A DNA stretch of 6,332 nt from Silvanigrellaceae bacterium. Lineage in GTDB: Bacteria; Bdellovibrionota; Oligoflexia; Silvanigrellales; Silvanigrellaceae. The position numbers and the translations under genes were made by a program. The first letter of the stretch is position 1, and every line of letters begins with the position of its first letter. The stretch spans positions 1 to 6,332 of the forward strand of contig CANJMU010000040.1 in NCBI GenBank assembly GCA_947475135.1. Direction: 5' to 3'. Below the pieces are notes generated by a model that worked only from the letters and a program-made list of their open reading frames with translations, did not search any database and was not told the origin of the DNA. This document shows, in pieces, positions 1-6,237 of the stretch.

Positions 1-105
1 AATACAATGGAAATTTCTTTTTTTGTTTTGATAAGCGTGATATTTTTTGGTTCCATTGGGATACTAGATTACGTATATCATTGGCGTGGAAAGAAACTTT
101 CCTAA
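1..105 (+). CDS. C-terminal end of a membrane protein, possibly DUF2232/YybS-like (5' truncated)
   Basis: Reading frame 1 is open from the left edge to the TAA at 103-105 and gives 34 residues. These contain one hydrophobic, helix-forming stretch (ISFFVLISVIFFGSIGI) followed by a polar, basic end (LDYVYHWRGKKLS), which looks like a last membrane helix with a short cytoplasmic tail. The frame stops 26 nt before rplI on the same strand. In several phyla a DUF2232/YybS multi-pass membrane protein lies between rpsR and rplI, and as I recall that family ends in a G-LLD-aromatic-FR type motif, which GILDYVYHWR resembles. Family assignment is therefore an inference from position and a short motif. 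An unrelated membrane protein is possible. The start and most of the gene lie outside the window. Confidence 0.55.
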   Translation, partial: NTMEISFFVLISVIFFGSIGILDYVYHWRGKKLS

Positions 106-114
106 TTTTTTAGT

Positions 115-120
115 ATAAGG
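115..120 (+). promoter_or_regulatory. Ribosome binding site of rplI
   Basis: TAAGGA-like purine stretch (TAAGG at 116-120) lies about 11 nt before the ATG at 132, somewhat longer than ideal spacing. It supports ATG 132 as the start. No promoter is evident in the 26-nt gap after the preceding stop, so co-transcription with the upstream gene is likely. Confidence 0.45.
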
Positions 121-131
121 AAACCCATATT

Positions 132-587
132 ATGTCGACTTCTTTAGTATTGCTTCAATCATCTGTCTCTAATTTAGGTACTGTTGGAGATCTTGTCAAA
201 GTAAAAGCTGGTTATGCTAGAAATTTTTTAATACCACGCGGCCTGGCTATCTTAGCAAATGAAAAGAATCAAAGATTATTAGCGCATCAAAAGCGTTTGA
301 CGGATGTTAAAAAACAAAAAGATTTGGATGCCGCGAAAGAACTTGCAGTTTCAATCAGCGCTCTTTCTTTAACAATTTCAAAACCTGTGGGCGAAGAAGA
401 TAAAATTTTCGGAACTGTCACAACACAAGATTTAGCAACAGCTTTTTCAGCTGCTGGCCATGAAATTGATAGAAAATCGATTACAATTATTGATGACATC
501 AAAAGAGTTGGCGTTTACAAAGGCTCTGTTAAGTTACATTCTGAAGTGAGTACTCAGTTTAATATTTGGGTTGTTGCTCAAAATTAA
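132..587 (+). CDS. rplI: 50S ribosomal protein bL9
   Basis: The 151-residue product has the length expected for bL9 (E. coli 149). bL9 binds domain V of 23S rRNA near the L1 stalk, reaches out from the ribosome surface and helps frame maintenance. Residues 16-43 fit the PROSITE L9 signature position by position: G..G....V..G[FY]..N[FY]L...G.[GA]...[STN], read here as GTVGDLVKVKAGYARNFL and onward to ..RGLAILAN. A charged helix (about residues 44-75) links to the C-terminal domain, whose typical ending IKRVGVYKGSVKLHSEV is clear near residues 124-140. The N-terminus is about three residues longer than the usual MKVILL start, and no better start codon lies inside. It lies 26 nt after the preceding gene and 5 nt before tgt, so all three are probably one transcript. 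Confidence 0.96.
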   Translation: MSTSLVLLQSSVSNLGTVGDLVKVKAGYARNFLIPRGLAILANEKNQRLLAHQKRLTDVKKQKDLDAAKELAVSISALSLTISKPVGEEDKIFGTVTTQDLATAFSAAGHEIDRKSITIIDDIKRVGVYKGSVKLHSEVSTQFNIWVVAQN

Positions 588-592
588 TTTCT

Positions 593-1711
593 ATGGAAAA
601 CCAAAGTCATATTTCCTTTGATGTTCTCTTTCAAGACCCGCATTCCTCTGCACGCGTGGGTGTTTTAAATACAAAACATGGAAAAATAAACACCCCAGTT
701 TTTATGTCTGTCGGCACATTTGGAACCGTGCGTTCTTTAGATCACGCCGATTTAGATGCCATCAATGTTCCAATCATTTTGGGAAATACCTACCATCTTT
801 ACCTGAGACCTGGCCCTGAAATTTTAAAAAATATGGGCGGATATCATAATTTTATTTCGTGGCAAAAACCAATATTGACAGACAGCGGTGGCTTTCAAAT
901 ATTTTCGCTGCCTCATCAAAGAACAATCAGCGAAAAAGGCGTAACTTTTAAAAGTTACATTGATAAAAGTTATAAAAAATTAACGCCAGAATCTAACATC
1001 GAATTTCAAGAAATTATTGGCTCAGATATTATGATGGTCCTTGATGTTTGCGTTCCTTCTACGAGCGAATATGATGTGTGCGCTGAAGCCATGGAAAGAA
1101 CGCACCGTTGGGCGAAACGCTGCCTTGATGCAAAGAAATCCCAAAATGGTTTATTTGGAATTGTCCAAGGCGCCGTTTTTGAAAATTTAAGAAAAGAAAG
1201 CGCTGAATTTATTACCGGACTTCCTTTTGATGGATATGCGATTGGCGGTCTTGCTGTCGGAGAAACGAGTGAGCAGCGGGATTATTTTACAAAATTCGTT
1301 GCAGACCTGTTACCTTACAACAAACCACGTTACCTTATGGGCGTAGGAACTCCTTATGATTTAGTGCGATCTATTCTTTCTGGAATTGATATGTTTGATT
1401 GCATTATACCTACAAACCATGCTCGCCAAGGAATTGCGTATACTTTTTATGGAAAAATAAAATTAAAACGCACTGCTTTTTCTCAAGACAAATCCAATAT
1501 TGATGATTCCTGCGATTGTTACGTTTGCAAAAGATTTTCAAAAGCCTATTTACACCAATTAATAAAATGCGAAGAACCCACGGTTTGGAAGCTTATTTCC
1601 TACCACAATACTTGGTTTTACGAACAATTGATGAATAAAATTCGACTTTCTATTCAAGATGGGACTTATACAAATTTCGCTTCCGCTTTTTTAAAAACAG
1701 AAGAAACATAA
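593..1711 (+). CDS. tgt: Queuine/preQ1 tRNA-guanine transglycosylase (TGT)
   Basis: This enzyme exchanges guanine at wobble position 34 of GUN-anticodon tRNAs (Asp, Asn, His, Tyr) for the deazaguanine base on the way to queuosine. The 372-residue length matches the family (E. coli 375). Visible by residue: catalytic base D97 in LTDSGGFQIFSL; base-pocket D151 and C153 in VLDVC; GIVQG with Q192; GGLAVGE 218-224; nucleophile D269 in GIDMFDC; zinc ligands C307, C309, C312 and H338, which fit CXCX2CX25H exactly. The bacterial-type Cys153 and Val222 favour preQ1 over queuine as substrate (inference). Three sites differ from the usual form: LDVC for DEC, GIVQGA for GIVQGG, PTNHARQG for PTRNARNG. ATG 593 was chosen; an in-frame TTG at 566 lies inside rplI. 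No SD is seen in front, so coupling to rplI translation is likely. Confidence 0.95.
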   Translation: MENQSHISFDVLFQDPHSSARVGVLNTKHGKINTPVFMSVGTFGTVRSLDHADLDAINVPIILGNTYHLYLRPGPEILKNMGGYHNFISWQKPILTDSGGFQIFSLPHQRTISEKGVTFKSYIDKSYKKLTPESNIEFQEIIGSDIMMVLDVCVPSTSEYDVCAEAMERTHRWAKRCLDAKKSQNGLFGIVQGAVFENLRKESAEFITGLPFDGYAIGGLAVGETSEQRDYFTKFVADLLPYNKPRYLMGVGTPYDLVRSILSGIDMFDCIIPTNHARQGIAYTFYGKIKLKRTAFSQDKSNIDDSCDCYVCKRFSKAYLHQLIKCEEPTVWKLISYHNTWFYEQLMNKIRLSIQDGTYTNFASAFLKTEET

Positions 1712-1791
1712 AGACAATTTCAAAAAATTACAAAATTGATTTTAAATAATAATCATGCCATTCTTGCGCATTATGTCAATATTGATTGATG

Positions 1792-1799
1792 AGAAGGAG
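1792..1799 (+). promoter_or_regulatory. Strong Shine-Dalgarno that sets the permease start at TTG 1807
   Basis: AGAAGGAG at 1792-1799 is the strongest SD-like sequence in the 1712-1806 gap, and it is 7 nt from TTG 1807. The in-frame ATG at 1789 and TTG at 1786 lie on or just before this SD and have no SD of their own, so they are unlikely starts. The rest of the 94-nt gap shows no convincing terminator or promoter. Confidence 0.75.
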
Positions 1800-1806
1800 T
1801 TTTCTT

Positions 1807-3357
1807 TTGTCAAAGTCTACAAATTTAAAACGAGAAATTACACCATTATCTATTATGATTGTTGCTATCAGCACAACAATTGGAAGCGGATGGTTATTTA
1901 GTCCACTTTATGCCGCGCAAATTGCAGGGTATGGAGCCATTCTTTCGTGGATAATTTCTGCTATATTTATGATTATTATTGCGTTACCTTTGTGTGAACT
2001 TGGCACGCTTTATCCCATATCTGGGGGATTAGCAAATTACCCAAAATACACTCATGGTCCACTGATTGGTTTTATTTATTATTGGATTACTTGGCTTTGT
2101 TACGTTGTCATGACCCCAATCGAAGTGTTGGCCATTATACAATACTCCAGCGTTTATTATCCTAACTTAACAATAAAATCTGGAAATTCAGTTCACTTAA
2201 CAGAAAATGGTTTTATTTTAGCTTTAGCATTTATGGCAATATTGACATTTATTAATCAATTTGGAATTCGCTTCATTACTGAAATTAATAAATTTGTGAC
2301 TTATATAAAAACTTCTGTATTAATTATAATTATAGTTATTTTTTTATTACATATACAATCTTTCAATAATATTAATTTAAAAAATGCCAATTTATCGTCT
2401 TTTGGTTTTTGGCACGGCGTCTTTCAAGCGCTTTCCATCGGGGGAATTGCATTTACATTTACTGGATTTCAAAATGGACTTGTTCTTTCTGGGGAAATCA
2501 AAAATCCTCAAAAGACTGTTCCTTTAGCAATTTTAGGCGCCATTTGTTCTTGTTTCGTTATTTATTCGCTACTTCAACTTTCCTTTATGTTAGCTCTTCC
2601 GCCAAAAATGCTGGTGAATGGGTATTCGCATCTTTCTTTCATTGGTGAATCGGGACCAATTGTTGGTTTAAGTTTGATGCTAGGAATTGGTCTTGTTGCC
2701 CATCTTGTTTTTTTTAATGCTGTCATTGCACCATTAAGTTCTGCTTTAATGTACACAGCAGGAAATTCCAGGGTCTTATACGGAATGGCTCAAAACCATT
2801 TCATGCCACAATTTTTACTAAAATTAAATAAAAACAATTCGCCATATATCGCATTATTTTTAAATTTTATTTTGGGATTAATTGCATTTTTTCCATTCCC
2901 GGGATGGCAAAAAATGGTCGCATTTTTGTCTTCAGCCTTAATTTTCGTTTATGGAGTTGGAGGGATTTGTGTTCTCTCTCTCAGAATTCAAAAACCAACA
3001 ATGAATCGTCCTTTTCGGCTCAAATTTGTGAAATTTTTTTCTTACTTGTCCTTCATTATGTGCAACTTGCTTTTATATTGGTGCGGATTTGATATTATTT
3101 GGAAATTATTATTTTTGTGTTTTTTAAGTTACGTTATTTTTGCATTCTCCTACAAAAAATCCGAGTTCAAATTTTATTTTAAAAAATCATCCTGGTTTAT
3201 TTTTTATATGATTGGCATGTGCCTTGTTTCTGCAATCGGAAATTATGGAGGTGGATACCAACTGGTCCCTGAATTTCTTGATTTTATTCCAGTGTCTATC
3301 GTGAGTATTCTATCACTTTATTTTTCACAATTTGGTCGTTTAAAAAACATCGACTAA
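1807..3357 (+). CDS. APC-superfamily amino-acid permease, possibly YveA-like (aspartate/proton symporter type)
   Basis: The 516-residue product is an integral inner-membrane protein with about 12-14 hydrophobic segments. These lie roughly at residues 14-35, 44-63, 86-112, 134-151, 163-182, 203-222, 238-262, 285-318, 346-363, 367-393, 408-449, 461-477 and 490-506. TM1 is interrupted by the unwound GSGW motif (26-29), the substrate/ion-binding element of APC transporters. Further family marks are CELGTLYPISGGLANYP (63-79), EIKNPQKTVP (230-239) after TM6, and NSRVLYGMAQNHFMP (320-334) after TM8. The IGSGWLFSPLYAAQIAG opening recalls the B. subtilis YveA group, but substrate cannot be read from sequence and other acidic or neutral amino acids are possible. 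The start is TTG 1807, not ATG 1789, because of the SD. It has its own gap from tgt and may be a separate transcription unit. Confidence 0.85.
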   Translation: MSKSTNLKREITPLSIMIVAISTTIGSGWLFSPLYAAQIAGYGAILSWIISAIFMIIIALPLCELGTLYPISGGLANYPKYTHGPLIGFIYYWITWLCYVVMTPIEVLAIIQYSSVYYPNLTIKSGNSVHLTENGFILALAFMAILTFINQFGIRFITEINKFVTYIKTSVLIIIIVIFLLHIQSFNNINLKNANLSSFGFWHGVFQALSIGGIAFTFTGFQNGLVLSGEIKNPQKTVPLAILGAICSCFVIYSLLQLSFMLALPPKMLVNGYSHLSFIGESGPIVGLSLMLGIGLVAHLVFFNAVIAPLSSALMYTAGNSRVLYGMAQNHFMPQFLLKLNKNNSPYIALFLNFILGLIAFFPFPGWQKMVAFLSSALIFVYGVGGICVLSLRIQKPTMNRPFRLKFVKFFSYLSFIMCNLLLYWCGFDIIWKLLFLCFLSYVIFAFSYKKSEFKFYFKKSSWFIFYMIGMCLVSAIGNYGGGYQLVPEFLDFIPVSIVSILSLYFSQFGRLKNID

Positions 3358-3466
3358 ATAAACATTCAATTATTAATTTTAAAATTACAGCGTCAAAAAT
3401 TAATCTATTTTCATTCGAAATTATTTTATTTAAAGTAACAAAGTAAGCTTATGCAAGAAATTTAAT
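3358..3466 (+). other. AT-rich intergenic stretch between the permease and the VOC-gene leader
   Basis: These 109 nt hold no open frame of note. The only symmetry is an all-A/T palindrome (TAATTTTAAAATTA at 3374-3387), which lacks the GC stem and U-tract of an intrinsic terminator. A promoter for the VOC gene must lie here if the structured leader downstream is transcribed, but no pair of boxes stands out against the AT-rich background. Confidence 0.4.
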
Positions 3467-3496
3467 AGGCCTCTTTCCTAACCTCAGTTTCGAGGC

Positions 3497-3519
3497 GACG
3501 CAAGCGAGAGTTGACGCAA
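3497..3519 (+). repeat. Short direct repeat GACGCAA x2 inside the leader
   Basis: GACGCAA occurs at 3497-3503 and again at 3513-3519, a 16-nt period, in the loop enclosed by the A:B stem. It could be a duplicated protein-binding site or part of an RNA fold. The first copy, with its preceding hairpin (AACC-loop-GG), loosely resembles one side of a GEMM (cyclic di-GMP-I) aptamer, but the rest of that aptamer is not seen. Confidence 0.4.
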
Positions 3520-3546
3520 AAGAGGTCTCATATTTTAAATTATTTT

Positions 3547-3551
3547 AGGAG
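3547..3551 (+). promoter_or_regulatory. Shine-Dalgarno of the VOC gene
   Basis: AGGAG lies 5 nt before ATG 3557. Its last three bases belong to the 6-bp GGTCTC/GAGACC stem (3524-3529 with 3549-3554), so access to it can depend on leader folding. It supports ATG 3557, and so the lysine-rich tail, as the genuine start of the protein. Confidence 0.8.
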
Positions 3552-3556
3552 ACCCC

Positions 3557-4096
3557 ATGGCAACAAAAAAAAGTACGAAAAAAAAACCTTCCACAGCTAC
3601 AAAAAAAACACGTTCAAAAGTTAAGGCTAAAAAAAAGGTAACAGTAAAAAAGACGGCCGCAAAAAAAACAAAGAAAAAATCTAAAGTTACAAAAACAAAC
3701 AAAAATCCAAATAGGATTCATTGGATAGAAATTCCAGTCAGAAATTTAGATCGGGCCATTGATTTTTATTCAAAAGCTTTTGATGTTCAGCTCATTCAAG
3801 AAAAAATAGAGATGGGTGAAACACTGGAAATGGCGCGTTTCCCAAATAATGACAAAATGCCAGGTTGCTCTGGAGCTTTGGTGAAAGGGGCAAAGTACGT
3901 TCCATCCACAACAGGAACCCTTGTTTACTTAACAACCAAAGACATGGATACAACTATAACAAATATATTACATAATGGCGGTACTTTACTGGTACCTAAA
4001 ACAACAATTGGAGAGTACGGATCCATTGCGCAATTTCAAGATTGCGAAGGCAACTGTTTAGGGTTGCATGCGTTTGCATCTAAAAAAACTAAGTAA
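3557..4096 (+). CDS. VOC-family (glyoxalase/bleomycin-resistance fold) protein with a lysine-rich histone-H1-like N-terminal tail
   Basis: The product has 179 residues. Residues 1-50 are 22 Lys and 1 Arg with Thr, Ser, Ala and Val and no acidic residue (KKTAAKKTKKKSK style), like the tails of histone H1 and bacterial H1-like proteins. It is probably disordered and able to bind DNA or RNA. Residues 53-173 form one VOC unit: RIHWIEIPVRNLDRAIDFY (first strand and helix), FPNNDKMPGCSGALVKG, GTLVYL, then GGTLLVPKTTIGEYGSIAQF and DCEGNCLGLH. H55 sits where VOC enzymes place a first metal ligand. The usual Glu after DPxGN is replaced (EGNCLGLH), so a canonical metal site is doubtful and the substrate is unknown. 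A native-length VOC protein would begin near residue 52, where there is no start codon, so the tail is part of the gene. prkA follows after 73 nt. Confidence 0.85.
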   Translation: MATKKSTKKKPSTATKKTRSKVKAKKKVTVKKTAAKKTKKKSKVTKTNKNPNRIHWIEIPVRNLDRAIDFYSKAFDVQLIQEKIEMGETLEMARFPNNDKMPGCSGALVKGAKYVPSTTGTLVYLTTKDMDTTITNILHNGGTLLVPKTTIGEYGSIAQFQDCEGNCLGLHAFASKKTK

Positions 4097-4134
4097 AAAA
4101 TTCCTAATTTGCAGTAGAAAATAAAATCGGCTAC

Positions 4135-4161
4135 CCTGTTACTACACAGTAAGTAAACAGG
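4135..4161 (+). promoter_or_regulatory. Hairpin covering part of the prkA Shine-Dalgarno
   Basis: CCTGTTACT (4135-4143) pairs with AGTAAACAGG (4152-4161) over 9 bp, with a single bulged A at 4155 and an 8-nt loop. The 3' strand includes the first three bases of the prkA SD (AGGAG, 4159-4163), which is 6 nt before ATG 4170. A smaller alternative hairpin (TTACT 4139-4143, loop ACAC, AGTAA 4148-4152) would leave the SD open. Translational control or thermal opening is possible but is inferred only from pairing. No intrinsic terminator is seen in the 73-nt gap, so read-through from the VOC gene is likely. Confidence 0.4.
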
Positions 4162-4169
4162 AGAATAGT

Positions 4170-6230
4170 ATGACATCGGAACGAATTTTTGAACTCGTTA
4201 AAGAAGTCTATAACCCTACTCATTTTAATGAACTTTATTGGACCGGTACTTTTTCTGAATATTTAGCTATGGCAGAAAAGGACCCAAAGATTTGCCGAAC
4301 AGCTTTCCAAAGAATTTATGACCTAATCATTAAATTTGGATTTTATGAATTCACAGAACACAAAAAAAAATTAATTCATTATAAATTTTTTGATGACCCG
4401 CTAAATCATGGGAAAGATGCTGTTTTTGGGCTTGATGTTCACCTTTCAAAACTGGTGAATTTTTTTAAAGCCGCGTCGTTACGTTACGGAACCGAAAAAA
4501 GAGTATTGTTACTTCATGGCCCTGTAGGAAGCGCAAAATCAACACTTACCCGTTTACTTAAAAAAGGTGTGGAATGGTACTCCACAGAACCGGATGGCGT
4601 TTTGTATTCCTTTGATTGGATTAATTTGCATGACAAATTAAATATGGAAGATACCATGCCATGTCCCATCCATGAAGAACCTTTAAAATTAATACCAGAA
4701 AATGCAAGAAACAAGTCCGTTACTTTATTAAATAAAGGAAAATCTTTTGAGGATAGAATTTTTATCGATGGACATTTATGCCCAGCCTGCAGATTTCTTT
4801 ATAATGAATTGATGAAAACCTATGCGGGTGATTTTGAAAAATTAGCAACAAATCATATTCGCATTAAAAGAATTTTATTAAGCGAAAAAGATCGCATAGG
4901 AATTGGAACATTTCAACCTAAAGACGAAAAAAATCAGGACTCGACAGAATTAACAGGAGATTTAAACTATCGAAAAATTGCAGAATATGGAAGTGATTCG
5001 GATCCACGAGCATTTAATTTTGACGGGGAATTTAATATCGCTAACCGCGGTATGATTGAATTTGTTGAAATGTTAAAATTAGATGTGGCCTTTTTATATG
5101 ATTTATTAGGTGCTTCCCAAGAGCATAAAATTAAACCAAAAAAATTTGCTCAAACCGATATTGATGAAGTGATTATTGGTCATACCAATGAACCAGAATA
5201 TAGAAAACTTCAAAACAATGAATTTATGGAAGCATTACGTGACAGAACAGTTAAAATTGATATTCCCTACATTACAAAATTAAAAGAAGAAGTGAAAATT
5301 TATAAAAAAGATTTTAATCCTGAAACAATTCCACATATCCATGTGGCACCACACACAATTGAAACTGCAGCGATGTGGGGCATTTTAACGCGCCTGGAAG
5401 AACCAAAAAAAGCTAACTTAACAGTCATGCAAAAATTAAAACTTTATGATGGAAAAACGCTTTCAGGATACACAGAAGACAATATTAAAGAACTTAGAAA
5501 AGAAGCCATTCGTGAAGGCCTAGACGGAATATCTCCTCGTTATATTCAAGATAAGATTTCAAATGCCTTGGTAGAAAATAAAGGGAATGGATGCATTAAT
5601 CCTTTTATTGTTTTGAATGAATTAGAGGGTGGATTAAAAAATCATTCTTTAATTAAAGACGAAGAAACAAAGAAAAGATATCGCGAACTATTGGCAATTA
5701 TCAAACAAGAATACGAAGATATATTAAAAAATGAAGTACAAAGAGCTATCAGCGCTGATGAAGAAGCCATTTCAAAATTATGTGGAAATTATATTGATAA
5801 CGTCAAAGCCTACACACAAAAGGAAAGGGTTCGTAATAAATACACAGGAGTGAGTGAAGAACCTGATGAAAGATTAATGCGAGGCATTGAAGAAAAAATT
5901 GACGTCCCAGAAAACAGAAAAGATGATTTTCGTCGAGAAATTATGAATTATATTGGCGCTCTTGCACTAGAAGGAAAAACATTTGATTACAAAATTAATG
6001 AGCGTTTGCACAAGGCCTTAGAATTAAAATTATTTGAAGATCAAAAAGATACCATTAAGTTAACAAGCTTAGTGAGCAATGTTGTCGATAAAGACACCCA
6101 AGGGAAAATTGATGTTGTCAAAAACCGATTGATCAAAAATTATGGTTATTGCGACATTTGTTCTACAGATGCCTTGCATTTTGTGGCGAGTATTTTTGCC
6201 AGGGGCGATGTAAAGCGGAATGCTGGTTAA
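4170..6230 (+). CDS. prkA: PrkA/YeaG-family AAA+ protein (annotated as serine protein kinase)
   Basis: This is a cytoplasmic AAA+ ATPase of the PrkA family. Family members were described as serine kinases; the B. subtilis protein has also been reported to act as an ATP-dependent protease in sporulation, and E. coli YeaG is linked to starvation responses. The 686-residue length exceeds YeaG (644) and B. subtilis PrkA (631). Visible: Walker A GPVGSAKS (117-124, K123); [12 protein letters not shown] (165-176); LCPACRF (203-209); [22 protein letters not shown] (237-256); SDPRAF...[12 protein letters not shown] (277-303, Walker B region); sensor-like [11 protein letters not shown] (334-344); DRT (358-360); [14 protein letters not shown]. 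Residues from about 420 on match the PrkA C-terminal domain, with a CDIC pair at 661-664. The usual partners yeaH/yhbH and spoVR do not follow. The start is ATG 4170 with AGGAG 6 nt ahead, partly in a hairpin. Confidence 0.95.
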   Translation: MTSERIFELVKEVYNPTHFNELYWTGTFSEYLAMAEKDPKICRTAFQRIYDLIIKFGFYEFTEHKKKLIHYKFFDDPLNHGKDAVFGLDVHLSKLVNFFKAASLRYGTEKRVLLLHGPVGSAKSTLTRLLKKGVEWYSTEPDGVLYSFDWINLHDKLNMEDTMPCPIHEEPLKLIPENARNKSVTLLNKGKSFEDRIFIDGHLCPACRFLYNELMKTYAGDFEKLATNHIRIKRILLSEKDRIGIGTFQPKDEKNQDSTELTGDLNYRKIAEYGSDSDPRAFNFDGEFNIANRGMIEFVEMLKLDVAFLYDLLGASQEHKIKPKKFAQTDIDEVIIGHTNEPEYRKLQNNEFMEALRDRTVKIDIPYITKLKEEVKIYKKDFNPETIPHIHVAPHTIETAAMWGILTRLEEPKKANLTVMQKLKLYDGKTLSGYTEDNIKELRKEAIREGLDGISPRYIQDKISNALVENKGNGCINPFIVLNELEGGLKNHSLIKDEETKKRYRELLAIIKQEYEDILKNEVQRAISADEEAISKLCGNYIDNVKAYTQKERVRNKYTGVSEEPDERLMRGIEEKIDVPENRKDDFRREIMNYIGALALEGKTFDYKINERLHKALELKLFEDQKDTIKLTSLVSNVVDKDTQGKIDVVKNRLIKNYGYCDICSTDALHFVASIFARGDVKRNAG

Positions 6231-6237
6231 ATGGGTG

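Larger units (their letters stand above)
3467..3554 (+). promoter_or_regulatory. Candidate two-state leader RNA controlling the VOC-gene ribosome binding site
   Basis: Three segments compete for pairing. A (AGGCCTCTTT, 3467-3476) pairs with B (AAAGAGGTCT, 3519-3528) over 10 bp with one G-U. The 3' half of B plus one base (GGTCTC, 3524-3529) is also the perfect complement of C (GAGACC, 3549-3554), which contains part of the SD (AGGAG, 3547-3551). A:B and B:C cannot form together. B:C would block ribosome entry and A:B would free it. Between A and B lie 42 nt with a small inner hairpin (CCTC 3482-3485 with GAGG 3492-3495) and a repeated GACGCAA. This is the layout of a riboswitch or protein-responsive leader. 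Pairing is read by eye, and energies and ligand are unknown. The G+C content of 3468-3530 stands out from the AT-rich flanks. Confidence 0.5.

Noticed and set aside
287..502. Minus-strand and other-frame open stretches inside rplI, the permease and prkA
   Set aside because: They are shadows of well-identified genes, with no SD and no recognisable protein motifs.
566..592. Longer tgt start at TTG 566, overlapping the end of rplI
   Set aside because: The added residues (MGCCSKLIS) are just the out-of-frame end of rplI, and the ATG at 593 gives the normal family length.
1776..1785. Ten-base palindrome TCAATATTGA before the permease as an operator
   Set aside because: It is a single short AT-rich palindrome with no second copy or recognisable promoter around it, so chance is a sufficient explanation.
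2408..2425. TGGCACG followed by TTTC, resembling a sigma-54 promoter
   Set aside because: It lies inside the permease coding region and the -12 GC element is absent.
3374..3387. Palindrome TAATTTTAAAATTA after the permease as a terminator
   Set aside because: It is all A/T with no GC stem and no following T run, and is expected by chance in this composition.
3467..3530. A known riboswitch (GEMM/cyclic di-GMP-I, mini-ykkC guanidine, preQ1)
   Set aside because: Only short similarities such as GACGCAA are present. The GNRA loop and second hairpin of GEMM, the paired ACGR loops of mini-ykkC and the preQ1 pseudoknot sequence are not seen.
3467..3540. The AGGCCTCTTT/AAAGAGGTCT stem as an intrinsic terminator
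   Set aside because: The loop is 42 nt and the following sequence is mixed A/T without a continuous T tract. Pairing with the SD region explains the arrangement better.
4109..4137. Promoter TTGCAG-17-TACCCT in front of prkA
   Set aside because: The -10 hexamer matches only three of six bases, too weak to call.
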